From Diprion similis (Eukaryota > Arthropoda > Insecta > Hymenoptera > Diprionidae): a DNA stretch of 64,000 nucleotides. The notes under the pieces were generated by a model. The model was not told where the DNA came from, searched no databases, and was given only the letters and a program-made list of their open reading frames with translations. The stretch is from positions 20,522,001 through 20,586,000 of the forward strand of contig NC_060112.1 in assembly GCF_021155765.1 (NCBI RefSeq), in the 5' to 3' direction. Position numbers and translations under genes: made by a program. This document shows, piece after piece, positions 37,204 through 50,339 of the stretch (position 1 is the stretch's first letter; each line of letters starts with the position of its first letter).

Positions 37204-39387
37204 GTATAATCTCTACGGTTTGAATCTCGCTTTAACCTCAAAATTAATTTGTTTCTATTATCAACACTCGACTTAGTTCGGATCGGCTTGGAAATTTCCG
37301 GAAAAGATGCAAACGGTGTTACTAATGTGTGCGTAGAACTTGCATGATATACCCGTCAGGCAATCAATTGTCAACTTTTAGCCATAGAGAAATGGCGACG
37401 GGTTTACAACTGCATTACGTTACGTCACTAGTACGTATAAGCATCGCGATACTATCCATTCTATAAAAGGTTCGTCGTGAATTAAGTGTCAACAATTACG
37501 CGAACCTTAAGATAATAAGAAACCTTGAAACAATCAGCATCTACTTGGATTCAAGCATTTGAACAATATTTCGTTGTGCAATCTGCTAGAGCAGTAACCC
37601 CATGGGGTTAAACATATTCGAAGTGTTCTTTCATCAGGTGCAGAATTGTTATTGTAATGTCCGTAACTCCGGAGACCGGGAAGGAACTCATTTCGCAGTT
37701 TGCATACACTTGTTTTCAGTGACGTCAATTCGCGCTTTTAGCACAGTTTTGCAAGCCAGTAAACTGACGTCGGTGAATGGCAATGAGTCCTGACCGTATA
37801 GAGATAAGGGTTCAATAGTTTTGCCAGCATTGTTTAGTCATTCTGATGTATCCACTCTGCACGTAGATACAAAATTACTTCTGAAAGTCAATTAGCCTCA
37901 TATTCAAAATGAGGTGATTCTTGCTCGATACTTTGTTTGCTACTGAGAAAATTGTCATCTCAATCAGTGCCTATTACTAGACGTGTAACGTTTATTACGA
38001 GAATACTTATGCGCAATACCTGGAAATCGAGGTTGTAACTCTTCTTTAAGGTTGTAAGAAAAAATTTTCCCTGCAGCGTGGAATGATATTAAATTCGATT
38101 CACAATTAGCAGTTAGTTTTATTTTTATTTGGAAAATTCGTCGAATCAGTTTAAAATAAGATAAATGACTACATTCATACGGACTTTCTAGGAATTCAGT
38201 CGCACTTATAAATTTTAGTTTATCGACATTTGTATTTTAGATATTTCACTTTGAGCTGCGAAGAAATATTAATTATAGTCTCTGCGTTTTATTTTATTTT
38301 TTCTTATAAAGGAACATTCACATAACGTTTAGACGTTTATTGGCTGATTGCTTTACGGCTTTACCAAACTATACGCAAAGTATAAGTATACTATTACCTA
38401 CACCTAACCTACAAAATCTTATCTCACGAGCCGCATCGCATCAAATCTGTAGCTTCGTAGTGAACTAATGATCGTTTGTCATCGTTTTTATCCATGAAGT
38501 AGCGTTTGAATAATAATCATAAAAAAAAGGAAGTTTGATATTATCGATAGCTCCGAAATTTTGCATATCGTGTTGGAATGAAAAAAATTGCCAGGCCAAC
38601 AGAGAATATTTTTAAAATCCATCTTCAAGTCAAGGTCGTTTCAAAGAAGTTTGAACTTGAATTAACATACGTATATTTTTCATTTTCTCAGAAATATGCG
38701 GAGGCATTGTTGCCACGTTTAAATACCACATTTATTGTGGCCAATGTGTTAGCTCTGCGGCTCATTCGGTTACTTCGGGAAATCCGAAAAAAGATAATCA
38801 TAATTACTAGCTCTGAACCTAACCTGTTAGTCAACTATACAACACAAAAATACTCGATTAACTTTGTTATTCAAGAGAGTGCGCTGCTTGATTTTGAAGT
38901 TGAGGTATCCATATATATCGAAATACAGTCGGGTCCAGCGTTGCCAGCCATAGACTATCGAGCGTACTAGATGGCGCTCCGAAAACGTACTAGATTCCAC
39001 AGTTTACTACCAGAATACGAGCTGTCAGTGCGTTGGAGCGGTAAAATTAGAAAAAAAAACGTAGCCGAAATTTAGTTGATATCAAATTTTTTTTATTTCT
39101 GTATTATTTTTTATAAATGCTAGAGCTTGCCTATGCATCTGTTACATTATTTAAATTTATATGACTCTGACTAGCGACTCTACATAATAGTAATTAATAA
39201 TAATACTCCGGTAATATTAATACTTTTAATATGTATATGTGTATATTTTTTTTAATTCAATTTTTAATTTTAACTATCACGGTAGATATTAGGAACATTG
39301 TTACGAAGATATTTTTACGAAGATTTGAAGACTTTTAAGTATTAGGTTTCTTAGCAAGTAGTCGAGATCAGTTTTTTGGAATAATTT

Positions 39388-41575
39388 CTAGAATTTTTTC
39401 ACTGTTGCAATGACGATGGAGGGAATTTTCCCGTTTATTACGTTCGCAACAGGAAACATTTCAACAAACTTCAGCATCGAGCTATTGAAGTCAAAACGAC
39501 GCTGTATTTGAAGATCAAGCTCGATGTAAAAATCAAAGGCACGCAATTTAAAGTTAGCTAGTTCTTGAGCTTCTACGTTTGCAACGCCGGATTTCGGTCT
39601 AGGCCCGCAAGGCCCGGGCCTAGGGGCGCCATGGTAGGTGGGGCGCCACGTCATGATTTTTTTTTTATGCTCAACGATAAATAAAGAAACCAGAAGCACC
39701 AAGAAAAAAGTTGTAAAATTTTTCGGTAAAATCTACAGCAATTGATAGTAAAATTCGCCACATCAAAGACTAGCAACGTAAAGTTTGACAAGTTAGTTGG
39801 TAAGAGCAACCATTACTACTGTAGATTTCACTGAAGACCGTGCTACTCCTATAATCACAAAGCACTTTTCAGAATTTCTTTATGTGAAATAAAGTAGAAA
39901 AGAAAACAGCGAAAATATGATGTCCAATTCGGCTAATATTTATTACTTTGTTGCAACGTTGCAACATAGTCTTCTACGACGAATTCCGACTCGAATGTGT
40001 TTTGTTAGCGCGCTCAAGTTGAAGCTCGCAGCTTACGCAAGTTCAAACCAGCTTGCAGAGCTAATTTTCTGCGTAGCCGGTGCATTTAGTTAGTCTTTGG
40101 ACGATGCCAACGGCGGTCTTTTGTTATTACTAACGAGTATCAGCAAATATACTGATTTCTTCTTAAAATATGAGTGATCGACAAAAATTAAGTGGGTATC
40201 AAAGCAAAAAGAAAAAACTGCTCAAAGAAGAGAAAGAAAAGAATCTATTGAGTAAGATACCGAAGATTCAAGGATTCTTTAAAGATTCGTCAACTATATC
40301 TTCATGTTCTGATGAACCACAAGTGGTAAATAATATTCTTCACTACGTTTTTTTTTTTTTTTTTATTTACTAATATTTTACTTATTATTAGTGTGGCTTT
40401 GGTCACCGAATACACATGAATTTTTAGAGAATTTTCTCATTCTTTTGAAATTTCGGTTATAGAAAATTTTTGATTCTTCATATCTCTATTCATTTAACAG
40501 TCTTTCATGCTTGTAGGAAAAGCTGTGTTATTATTAGATGATATCTAAATTTCATTTGATGCATTAAAGAAAATTGATTATGACTTATACTTTATGGGAA
40601 AAAAACAGCTTAAAAGGGGCGCCACGAAGTTACGGGCCGAGGGCGGAAAAATTTTGAAATCCGGCGTTGTACGTTTGTCTCTGATATTAAAAGTTCTACT
40701 TTTGCTCCAAGATATATCTTTTCGATTTGCAAAAAAATACGGGAACCGTTCGGACATATCTGATCCAAAGGGGTGTTATCAATATAAGATTTCAGCATAA
40801 AGTTCCCCAGAATAGTCTTCAGCAGTTCAGACACACGCTGGTTGAGAAACTGAATTTTCGGCGCCTCACTCCGAAACTCTAGATTCAGCTTGTTTGCAAA
40901 ATCTAAAATGTATGAAAAAAAGTTGAGGTTCAACTTATATACAGGATTTTTCAAACAAGCAAGCACATTGTCTGTGCTGTGCAGATTGTCATTGTATGCT
41001 GCATTAGTGAAGAACAAAATTAAGGCATCCCAGTTCCCAAGAACTCGATTAACTGCAGCCTACAAAAAAAAAAAAAAAAAAAAAAATGTTTAATCCGGAA
41101 ATAGCCAAACACTATTAAAATTACTTGTATATATTTATATAGACGAAGATACGACCAACAATAACGTACCTGGAGGGATATCCATCTCGTTTGACTTGGT
41201 CCGAGCATTTTATTAGGTTTCAACTCAACAAATGTCTGATATTCAGCTAATTCTTCCACTCTTTTAGTGCTGTTTGAAAAGTGATTGTATATGCTTATGA
41301 CACAATCGTCTATAGCTCTAGGAAGTTTTAATGCAGCAGCCGAAGCACACAAATAAAAGAACTGGCAAACACGTCCCAACACAAAAGTGTTGGAATCTGG
41401 CCTGAACACTTTTAATATTCCCCATCATTGCCGATGAATTATTTGCAGGGAAACCAATCATTTTATTTATGTTAATCCCCACTTCCTCCAAACACTTCGA
41501 TACTTCTTGACAAATACTCTCTGTAGGAGCAGTTTCAGTCTTGATCAATCCTAAGAAATGATCGACAATATGCAA
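39388..41575 (-). pseudogene. broken hAT-type transposase gene, split by an insertion
   Basis: Minus-strand pieces at 41318-41575, 41020-41409, 40678-41017 and 39388-39573 carry hAT/ZMYM-like transposase text (FPANNSSAMMGN, SAAALKLPRAIDD, KMLGPSQTRWISLQ, FFTNAAYNDNLHS, FDFYIELDLQIQRRF). Frameshifts and in-frame stops show it is dead. The last two pieces are separated by the element at 39582-40669, and the reading frame continues across the target duplication. A-rich runs at about 41061 also interrupt it. Confidence 0.85.
39582..40669 (+). mobile_element. hAT-type element nested in the transposase pseudogene
   Basis: Perfect 14-bp terminal inverted repeats (caacgccggatttc / gaaatccggcgttg) are flanked by identical 8-bp duplications tacgtttg at 39574-39581 and 40670-40677. 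An 8-bp duplication is the hAT hallmark. Near the left end lies a GC-rich palindrome (ggcccgggcc, ggggcgcc). Inside, on the plus strand at 40170-40322, is a Lys-rich start of a transposase-like protein (KLSGYQSKKKKLLKEEKEK) that runs into no further domain, so this looks like a deletion derivative. Confidence 0.85.
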
Positions 41576-42225
41576 TCCATAGTCTAAGTTGTAACGAGTT
41601 CAGCCAATCAGATGCCCGTGTGTAGACGGATCGACGAAACACGGAAAAATTTAATAGAAGTAAGGACCGCATACGCATTCCACGAATTCCTAGTAAATCA
41701 AGTTTGCATTTTATAGTGTGAAACTCCGGCCAAGTGCACTTTATATATAATATGTTTTCGTTGGGCGCCAATTGCTTTCTTGCAATATATCTAAAGAAAG
41801 AAGCAGAAGTGTAAAACGGAGAGCAATGGGACCCTTCTCAGGACGTTTGGACTTTACCATGGGCGGTGATAAATGAGCGTAGGCAATGAGTTGGTTAGAC
41901 AAGGCGAACAATTGTGTATATAGAGATATATGAATTTTTGTTTATTCAGGGAATGATCAAGGTAACATGACGTATGTGCGGTAGGAATATAAGTGTTAGA
42001 TGTCTAGGAATTGGAACAATAATAAATGTATTTGGATTGGATGAGTACTAATTGTTAAGTTGATTTCTGTTATCGAATAATTCGGTAAAAGGAGAATTAA
42101 TACCTATATATTATCGTAAGAATATATTCGACGAAGCAAAAGGAATAATTGATAGTGAACTTTCAGTACATGAACATATAACAATAATTAATGGTCACAC
42201 ATCCACTATTGGATTGCTATAATTG

Positions 42226-43021
42226 GATTGCGATCCCCGATGCTAGGACTTGTAGCTCAGAGTATCAAATTCTGTCTGATCTGGATCATTTCTGATCGGA
42301 ACACAACGAAACACAGAAAAATTGAACAGTTTCTCAGAATTGCGTATAGGATCGGGCGGTTAAGTCCTTTTTCACGTTTGAGATACCTGGACTTCGGTAT
42401 TTGGAGATGTATACGTAAACGTAGAAATCAACCAGGGCACCCCCTTAAATTAAGGATTTAAAAAGTACATAATATACACAAAAATTGCAAGCAACCGAAC
42501 ATAACTTGCACGACCCAAAGATGACTAAGTCAAACGTTCTCACTGCCGGAAAAAAAGAGGTACGAGGATATGGCTTGGTTATTTTTATTTTGTTATGGGG
42601 GGAATATCATTTCGAAAAATACACGGAGATGCATACACGAATAGAAAGGCAAGCTTTGGCGAGACCTCATACGGCGGAAAATAAATAAACTCTGTCGACG
42701 GCACTTTATAGCCGACTATCATATTCAGATGAGATCGTAGAACATGAGCTGAAGCCGGATTCGAAGTTAATCGTTTAGCGTCAAGCATCACGTGGATCCC
42801 ACGGCTAAAATTTGATGAAATAATTATTTATTATTCATAAGGTTAAAGAAGTTCTTCAATTTATGCAAAAATCGTTGATTCGCTACTTTAGAATTGTTTC
42901 AAATTCAATAAACCGTCTCGATCAGTGACAATCGGAAGCGATTTTAGACGTGTACCAATTTTTTTGGAATATGTACAATTTTTTATGGGTTTCCTACAAC
43001 GTATCAAGTAAAAATTTTTCT
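42226..43021 (+). repeat. 0.8-kb direct repeat, copy L
   Basis: Matches 47932-48712 at about 95 percent by eye, starting gcgatcc.cgatgct and ending aagtaaaaatttttc. Both copies keep a 67-codon open frame (42485-42688; core AGKKEVRGYGLVIF) with two residue changes. No known domain. Confidence 0.9.
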
Positions 43022-46000
43022 GGTACATAAAAATATCGACTTCTGGTGTGTATTTTAATTTTAATTTTTTTTTGTTTTTTCTATTCATGTATTTTGTTTT
43101 TATCCACAAGATTGGAATATGATTAATTGTTATAGTTAACACTTTCATCGTTTTTATCAACGGTTCATCATAACGATGGTTATTTGTGAACCGTCGAGTC
43201 ACTCGATTAACCATACGTCAAGAATACGTCAATCGCATTCTGTAGTCGATATAATTTTCTATTTTTTCTGAAAAAAAACCACTCGATATATAATACTGAT
43301 CGTAGATATTAGTAGTTTTATGAATTAAATTTTTAAAAGTAAATAATAAGGCTAATAATAATTCTTATTATTATTAGTATTATTGTTTCATTCAATGTGT
43401 AAAAATATTGCAAATAATTACGATCACCACATACTATATTATCCATGTCATTGAACGAGTGCAGAGGTTTATTATTTGAAATGTCAGGATCATACGATCA
43501 CTTTCTAACATCGATCGTTAGTGATATATTTTTAATTATTGTATTGACTGCATGCTACGCAGGGCCGTGACTATTTTATATTAATGACGTAACGAATGTA
43601 AAGTTTGAAAGTATTCGCGAATTACTGACAGGTACACCGTGCAAGTTGCACGCACACATTAGTGCCGTTTTCATGGTATTCCGCATTTATACGAGCAGTG
43701 TTTTAAACGCTCAGACTCGATTGAACAGAATTCTAAGGCTTTCGAGTTGCTGCAAGGATTTATCGTCGCAAATAATTCCGGTTAAAAAAAAAGAAAACAA
43801 TCTACCTGAAATCAAACGACAAGTTTTACTATACATAGGTATATTAGCAATTTTATTTTCTCCCGTATTTAAAGATTTACATATGACCTTGTATATTATA
43901 TATACCACTTTATGCACAGTAGAAATTCTTCGAACGTATTCAATGTCGATTGAATCCGGTTTTTAGCATCACACTCTACAATATTTCAATGTTTGCAATT
44001 TATAATCGCATCACGAGCATGCGTAATGTGTATATGAAAACAGACCCAGAGACGCTACCTAATTATAAACTAGCCGACAAATATAAAGTTGGAGGTTCTC
44101 TGTGTGGGTCATCCGCAATCTTGTATGACACCACAACTAATGAGGATATGTAATTGGTTAGTATAACCGACGAGTTGCCTTATATTAATCTAAAACGATA
44201 TAGCACACAATTGTTGATCGGTGTTAGACAATCCAACTTTTCAATATCAAATTTATTCACTATGCCTAGTAAGATTTGAACTTCTCACGTGATTTACTCG
44301 TACTTATACTGACGCACTTACGACACGATTGCAGTACACCATCAATTCCTGCACTTCGACTTGACGTAATAGAAATATTATTGGAATAATAACTGCTAAA
44401 TATAATATCATATACAAATATATCCGAACAATAAGCATGTTGCAAATGTGGAAATTCCATTACTCAAATTTTCCATAAGTAGGTATTTATCGGCATTCAA
44501 ACCGGATTCATCGTACTTTCGATCGTAAGTAATTCTTATAGAAACAAACAAAAAAAAAAAAAATATCGTCTTACCCGAAAAACTTTCACCCCATTATATT
44601 AACTAAAGATCAAAATGCAGTTAATCGTGTGTTATAATAATAAGTAACTCGCGATAACCGTGGTCTTTATAGGTTTTACGACAGCGCGAAGAAAAAAGCT
44701 ACCAGACGTCTTGACCCAAGTAACTTGAAACCGGCACGTACAATTGCAGGAAAAAAAAAAAAACCCAATTCCAGCACGAAATAACTAAAAACTTGCAAAA
44801 AAAAAATATTAAACATTGAGATCCGATTATCGTGTGGTGCTTAAAAATCACGTTACAAATCAGAAAATCTGCGTGAATTTGATCGGATTAAAAAAAATAG
44901 CGATTTCGGAAACAGTTTTTCGATTTTGGTCAAATTTTACCGATAGTTAAAAAAATGTGAGATAAATTCCGAGTCTCTTTTGGGTCGGTAAGAACATCAT
45001 GCTAAAAATGATCAAAATGAGATCGAGTGGGGTGAGGTACATAGGCTGCCAATTTGACGTGGAATGCGCCAAATGTTTGTCGTATCTTCGATAATTGCCG
45101 TACAACAATGCTACAACATTTATTGTAGCGTTGCAGGAAGTAACCGTATAATTCGCTCTTCAAACACGTACGCAGACCGCGCCTGTGTGACGCGCAGTAG
45201 GAAAGGTCACTTTGGTAGCAAAATCCATGTAGATGTGAGAATGGCGTGGGAAGGGGGGGGGGGGGGGGGGCAGCTACTACAGGCTCTTATGCAAGTGCCA
45301 AGTTGCTCCCTACTTATAGAAACCGAAAGAAAATGGAAGAGTGTTACCTTTTTCTTCTCTGATTGACCAATGCGCACGACACAGAGTATTCTGCTTGCCG
45401 AACTGCGCATGCGCATACGCCAGTAGAACGATAAAACTACTTCACAGTCTTTCTGTCTTTTCAGTTGGGCGACAAGTTCAGAGCCGCCTCGACTACTCTG
45501 TCCTTATACATCTGTGGTCCAATACCTAATGGTTTGAACAAAAATAAAAATAAAGAACCTGTATGGTAGAACCACTGCCGACTGGTTTCCGAGCATTCAG
45601 TAGACGAGCAAAGTGCGCTGGAGCTCCTGGTTGCGGTCGCGGAGTTATCTCTTGATCAGCCCGGGTCGGTAACCAAAGTTGGTTCGTGTGTTGCTTGTCA
45701 TCTTTGTGAAGTGAGATATTTAGGCGCAGACAATAGTTTAACGATAAACGGAAATCCGATAATTGATTGAACTACATCGTACAGTATAATAAAAGGCGAA
45801 TAACTTTGTTTTCATCTATATTTAGTTGAGCAGGTAAGTTATTTAATGGGTAATATTCTGATCTGTAATAATTTTAGTCCGAGAGTAGGTATAATATATT
45901 TGGAAAACGTGATGCGAGCATTAAAAAAGTTGAAAAACATTCGGATATTACAAGATTGCGTCGGTTTTTATTTTTTAAATCAGTGACTGTTGAGTGTGCG

Positions 46001-46310
46001 CCAAGTTTTGTAAATATCTTAACGCTGAGCAGCCGCCGGTTATATAATTAGCTAGAAAAAACAAAACTTGCAGTGATAACGCCCGGCATCAACAACCGTC
46101 GGAATGATATGGAATTAAATATGTTTACACAGGCGGCAGATAAGGGGATGTGGAACTTACTGCATAACGATTTCAAAATGTGAAGAAAAAAAAATTCTCC
46201 CGAAATCGAAATTATACGCTGGCTTTGAATTATTATTGCCTACGAGTCACTGTTTCGAATATGTCAAACAAATAAGCTTTCATTCGTGTGTCATTAATCA
46301 AACAGACCAT

Positions 46311-46345
46311 ATAAAAGGGCGCTGCATCGTTTGGGCTCAATTTCA
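46311..46345 (+). promoter_or_regulatory. TATA-like box upstream of the palindrome
   Basis: ccatataaaagggcgctg at 46308-46326 with tcaatttc about 25-30 bp on would make a plausible core promoter pointing into the palindrome that starts at 46492. No coding exon follows. Purely motif-based. Confidence 0.25.
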
Positions 46346-46491
46346 TTATTCATCACGGTTAATTTAGAAAATCTTTCACAAAAGTAGAACAATCATGAAG
46401 TAATGTGATTTAATATACATGGAGCCCCATGGTGAACGCCTAGATGACCACTTCACGTTTTATATAAAGTCGTAAATACGGTACTCAGTTT

Positions 46492-47409
46492 GAAATCCTG
46501 CTCAAATTTCGAGTCGCGCTTTAGGGTGCTTATAAAGATGCGTTGTACACCTCGAAAACGCGGGGATGCAAAACTCCTATACCGCTCAAGCGATCGGAGT
46601 GAAACTTGGGCAGTTAATGCCTTATTTTGGCAGAAAGTGGAGCGTCTTTCTCCTTTTTCAAAATTTGGTAAAAAATTTTACAGTTTGGTTACCACACGCA
46701 GAAATTGGCCAAATTTTCACAGTTGCACTGAATGGATCGAAATCTCCCGTATGATGCCACTCGGCGGTAATGAAACACACATTTTGAGCTCAATCCCATG
46801 AGATTTGATGGTGAAATGACGAAATGGTAGCTGATCTCGTTTTCGGTTACGAACAACACCAGAATCTCATTTTGACGACATTTGTTACCGACATTTCGCG
46901 CGTGCCGGTAATTTTTTACCAACATTACACGCATGCATTACCGGCATGCGTGAAATGTCGGTAATGCATGCGTGTAATGTCGGTAAAAAAATTACCGGCA
47001 TGCGCGAAATGTCGGTAACAAATGTCGTCAAAATGAGATTCTGGTGTTGTTCGTAACCGAAAACGAGATCAGCTACCATTTCGTCATTTCACCATCAAAT
47101 CTCATGGGACAGGGCTCAAAATGTGTGTTTCATCACCGCCGAGTGACATCATACGGGAGATTTCGATCCATTCAGTGCAACTGTGAAAATTTGGCCAATT
47201 TCTGTGGGTGGTAACCAATCTGTAAAATTTTTGTCCAAATTTTGAAAAATTAAAAGGAAGCTTTACTTTTTGCCAAAATAAGGCATTAACTGCCCTAGTT
47301 TCACTCTGATCGCTTGAGCGGTATAGGAGTTTTGCATCCCTGCGTTTTCGAGGTGTACAACGCGTCTTTATAAGCACCTTAAGGGGGAAACGCGGAGGAT
47401 TTCGACATT
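46492..47409. repeat. ~918-bp near-perfect palindrome (foldback 7)
   Basis: Left arm 46492-46943 and right arm 46959-47409 are reverse complements over about 450 bp with few mismatches and small indels; loop is 15 bp (gcatgcgtgaaatgt). The inner 100 bp repeats the word ggtaatgcatgcgtg and its variants. Each arm carries an open frame of about 85 codons reading outward-in with matching protein (LLYRSSD, NWPNFHSCTEWIEISRMM). Confidence 0.95.
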
Positions 47410-47747
47410 GACGTGTATATCTCGAAATATGGAAGTCCAAGTATTTCAAACGCAGAAGAGAGCATGATAACCCCATTCTATACGAAATTCTGAACAAACA
47501 CAATCCAAAACATTTTCATTCGACACAGAGATAAAAAAAATAGGACGAATTCTACGAAATCGCAATAGCAAATTTGTAGAATTCATGCCATTTCGTTATT
47601 ACTGCATGAAATGAATATGTGTTGGAATATTTTCGTTCACAACTACGTATAGAATGGTGTTCAAGCTCTTTTTGGCGTTCGAGAAACTTGGACTTCGATA
47701 TTTCGAGATATGTATATACGATAACGTTGAAATCGACTAAGACACCC
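47388..47747. repeat. divergent pair of ~100-bp modules
   Basis: A module containing acttggacttc.atatttcgagata occurs at 47646-47747 (plus) and 47388-47489 (minus), and again inside both direct repeats at 42340-42447 and 48033-48139. Confidence 0.7.
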
Positions 47748-47931
47748 ACTCAACGTACAAATGAGATAATGCAGTCTTATAGAACGGTAAAGTGAAAGAA
47801 CTAGAAATGAAAAGATTTACAGCAGTTACCGAGACAAAAAAGTGTACATAAATATATTGGTTAAAAAAAAAATTTTATCACCCCTTAAATTGACTCGGAG
47901 CCGGAGACAGGCAGAAAGACCGAAGTGCGAT

Positions 47932-48712
47932 CCGCGATGCTGGGACTTGTAGGTTTGAGTATCAAATTCTGATCTGAATCATTTCTGACCGGAACACAAC
48001 GAAACACGGAAAAATTGAACAGTTTCTCAGACTTGCGTATAGGATCGGGCTGTTAAGTCCTTCTTCACGTTTGAGATACCTGAACTTCGATATTTGGAGA
48101 TATATACGTAAACGTAGTAATCAACCAGGGAACCTCCGTAAATTAAGCATTTAAAAAGTACATAATATACACAAAAATTGCATGCAACCGAACATAACTT
48201 GCACGACCCAAAGATGACTAAGTCAAACGTTCTCACTGCCGGAAAAAAAGAGGTACGAGGATATGGCTTGGTTATTTTTATTTTGTTATGGGGGGAATAT
48301 CATTTCGAAAAATACCCGGAGATGCATACACGAATAGAAAGGCAAGCTTTGGCGAGACCTCATACGGCGGAAAATAAATAAACTCTGTCGACGGCACTTT
48401 ATAGCCGACTATCATATTCAGATGAGATCGTAGAAGATGAGCCGAAGCCGAGTTCGAAGTTAATCGTTTAGCGTCAAGCATTATGTGGATCCTACTGCTA
48501 AAATTCGATGAAATAATTATTTTATTATTCATAAGGTTGAAGAAGTTCGTTAATTTATGGAAAAATCGTTGATTCGCTATTTTGGAATTGTTTAAAATTC
48601 AATAAACCGTCTCGATTGGTGACAATCGGAACCGATTTTAGAGGTGTACCAATTTCTTTGGAATATGTACAATTTTTTATGGGTTTCCTACAACGTACCA
48701 AGTAAAAATTTT
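47932..48712 (+). repeat. 0.8-kb direct repeat, copy R
   Basis: Second copy of 42226-43021, 5.7 kb away, same orientation. It is bracketed by cccttaaattgactcgg at 47881 and 48717. Its open frame (48178-48381) matches that of copy L. Confidence 0.9.
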
Positions 48713-49456
48713 TCATCCCTTAAATTGACTCGGAATACTAAAAAATGATTTGTAAACGTGATAACGGCTCTAAATTTCAATATTAACCCCAGCCCCAAAA
48801 GCCCTTTCGAGGAGCTAAAATCGTTAAAAAAAGAAAGAAACGGTAATGAACGATTTTTTATATTCTTCCTTTATTTTTATTCATCTAACTTTTAATATTC
48901 AATTAAATAATAAAATAGTTTTAAAAAAAAATGTAAATCTTTTATTACGTCAATAAGATCCTTTCAAATTTTATTGCAATTAATTAACAATATTCAATAT
49001 AAAATAATCGTTTTTAATTAAATAAAATGAGAGATTATTTGTTTACAACTTAAGAAACAGAAGTAAGGAATGTTTCAAGGAAAATTTTTTATGTGAAGAA
49101 AGGTGAAACCTCTACAAAATTGAGCTGGAAATTAATGTAACATATCCGAACATGATTATTGCCAATATAGCGTTTTGGTTTCTTGACCCGATTATTTTTC
49201 GATTTTCTCGTATCTATTTCATGTCAAAAAAGTAATGCTGTCAAAATACGGATAACGGCATTGATTTTCGCAGAAAAATCTAGGTGAAACTTATTTTTTT
49301 CAAATTTTTTACCTTGATGATCACTCCTAATCGATTCTAACTCCTTGAAAAAACCTTTGGGGCACAGGCTTAACACGAAACTTAGGAGCGGATTTCACGT
49401 TTAAAATTCATTCTTTAGTTTTTCGAGTCAATTTAAGAGGCAAGATAAATTTTTTC
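48697..49456 (+). mobile_element. ~760-bp element with terminal inverted repeats
   Basis: Left end cccttaaattgactcggaa plus ctaaaaaatga pairs with the right end at 49400-49445 (ctttagtttttcgagtc, aatttaagagg); matching extends outward into t/a-rich text. A lone third end copy lies at 47881. AT-rich interior without a coding frame. Confidence 0.7.
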
Positions 49457-49483
49457 TCTCTCTCTCTCTCAACAGTCTCTTCG

Positions 49484-49514
<31 letters not shown>

Positions 49515-50339
49515 AACACACGACTATCGCTCAATTATCCGGTAGCATTCTCTTGTCTGCATGATGTCATGTTTGTTGCATCGCCATTTTGTTTTGCAAA
49601 TGAGTCGTTTTGGATAAAACATGTGCCTACGTAATATAAAAGATAAACTTAAACGAATCTGTCTTGTTAATTATGATGCTGATTAAAAACCAGACGCACT
49701 ATATCGTATGCTTGGTATGTGGGTACATAAGTTGCTGATATAAAACATGGGCATTCATTCGCAACCGGGGGAACTGATGTGAACTGCGTATAATTAACAC
49801 CAAACCGCCCTCTAGACTGCACGATTCTTACAGAGAATAAGATACGAAACTTGCGATAATGACTTCTATTCCTTCAATGACAAACATCTCTCTCTATCTC
49901 TCTCTCAAATATTACCAACATTCAAAGAACAACGTAATATTTTGAATGCAGATAAACCAAATACGTATACACCATCTTTTTTTTTTTTTTTTTTTTTTTT
50001 TGGATAATTAAAAATAACTAAAGAGTCGGATAATTACGAATTTAACTCATGCGAATGTCCTAATTGCGATCACCAAATTGCCTTTATCAAATGGTCAGAT
50101 TAATCAAAAGCCATTTTGTTTTTAAACTTTTACCCTGCTAATCATTTGCTCAATTTCTTTGTATCATTGTTATCGGATGTATATATAAACACAAATTAAC
50201 CCTAGCTTGGTGCGCATAAATTAAAACAATAATCAAGAGACCCGGAAAATGATGTGACCCGACGCAAGATCAAATCTCGAATCTCGCTTGCAAAGGTCAG
50301 GTCAAAAGTCTTTGAGTAATGAGTATATTTTTGCAACTT

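Noticed and set aside
38578..38970. 130-codon plus-strand frame
   Set aside because: Unusually long for AT-rich DNA but no domain or splice signals; left as unassigned.
43646..43966. 106-codon frame with hydrophobic segments
   Set aside because: Hydrophobicity follows from T-rich sequence; no start context or homology seen, and an opposite-strand frame overlaps it.
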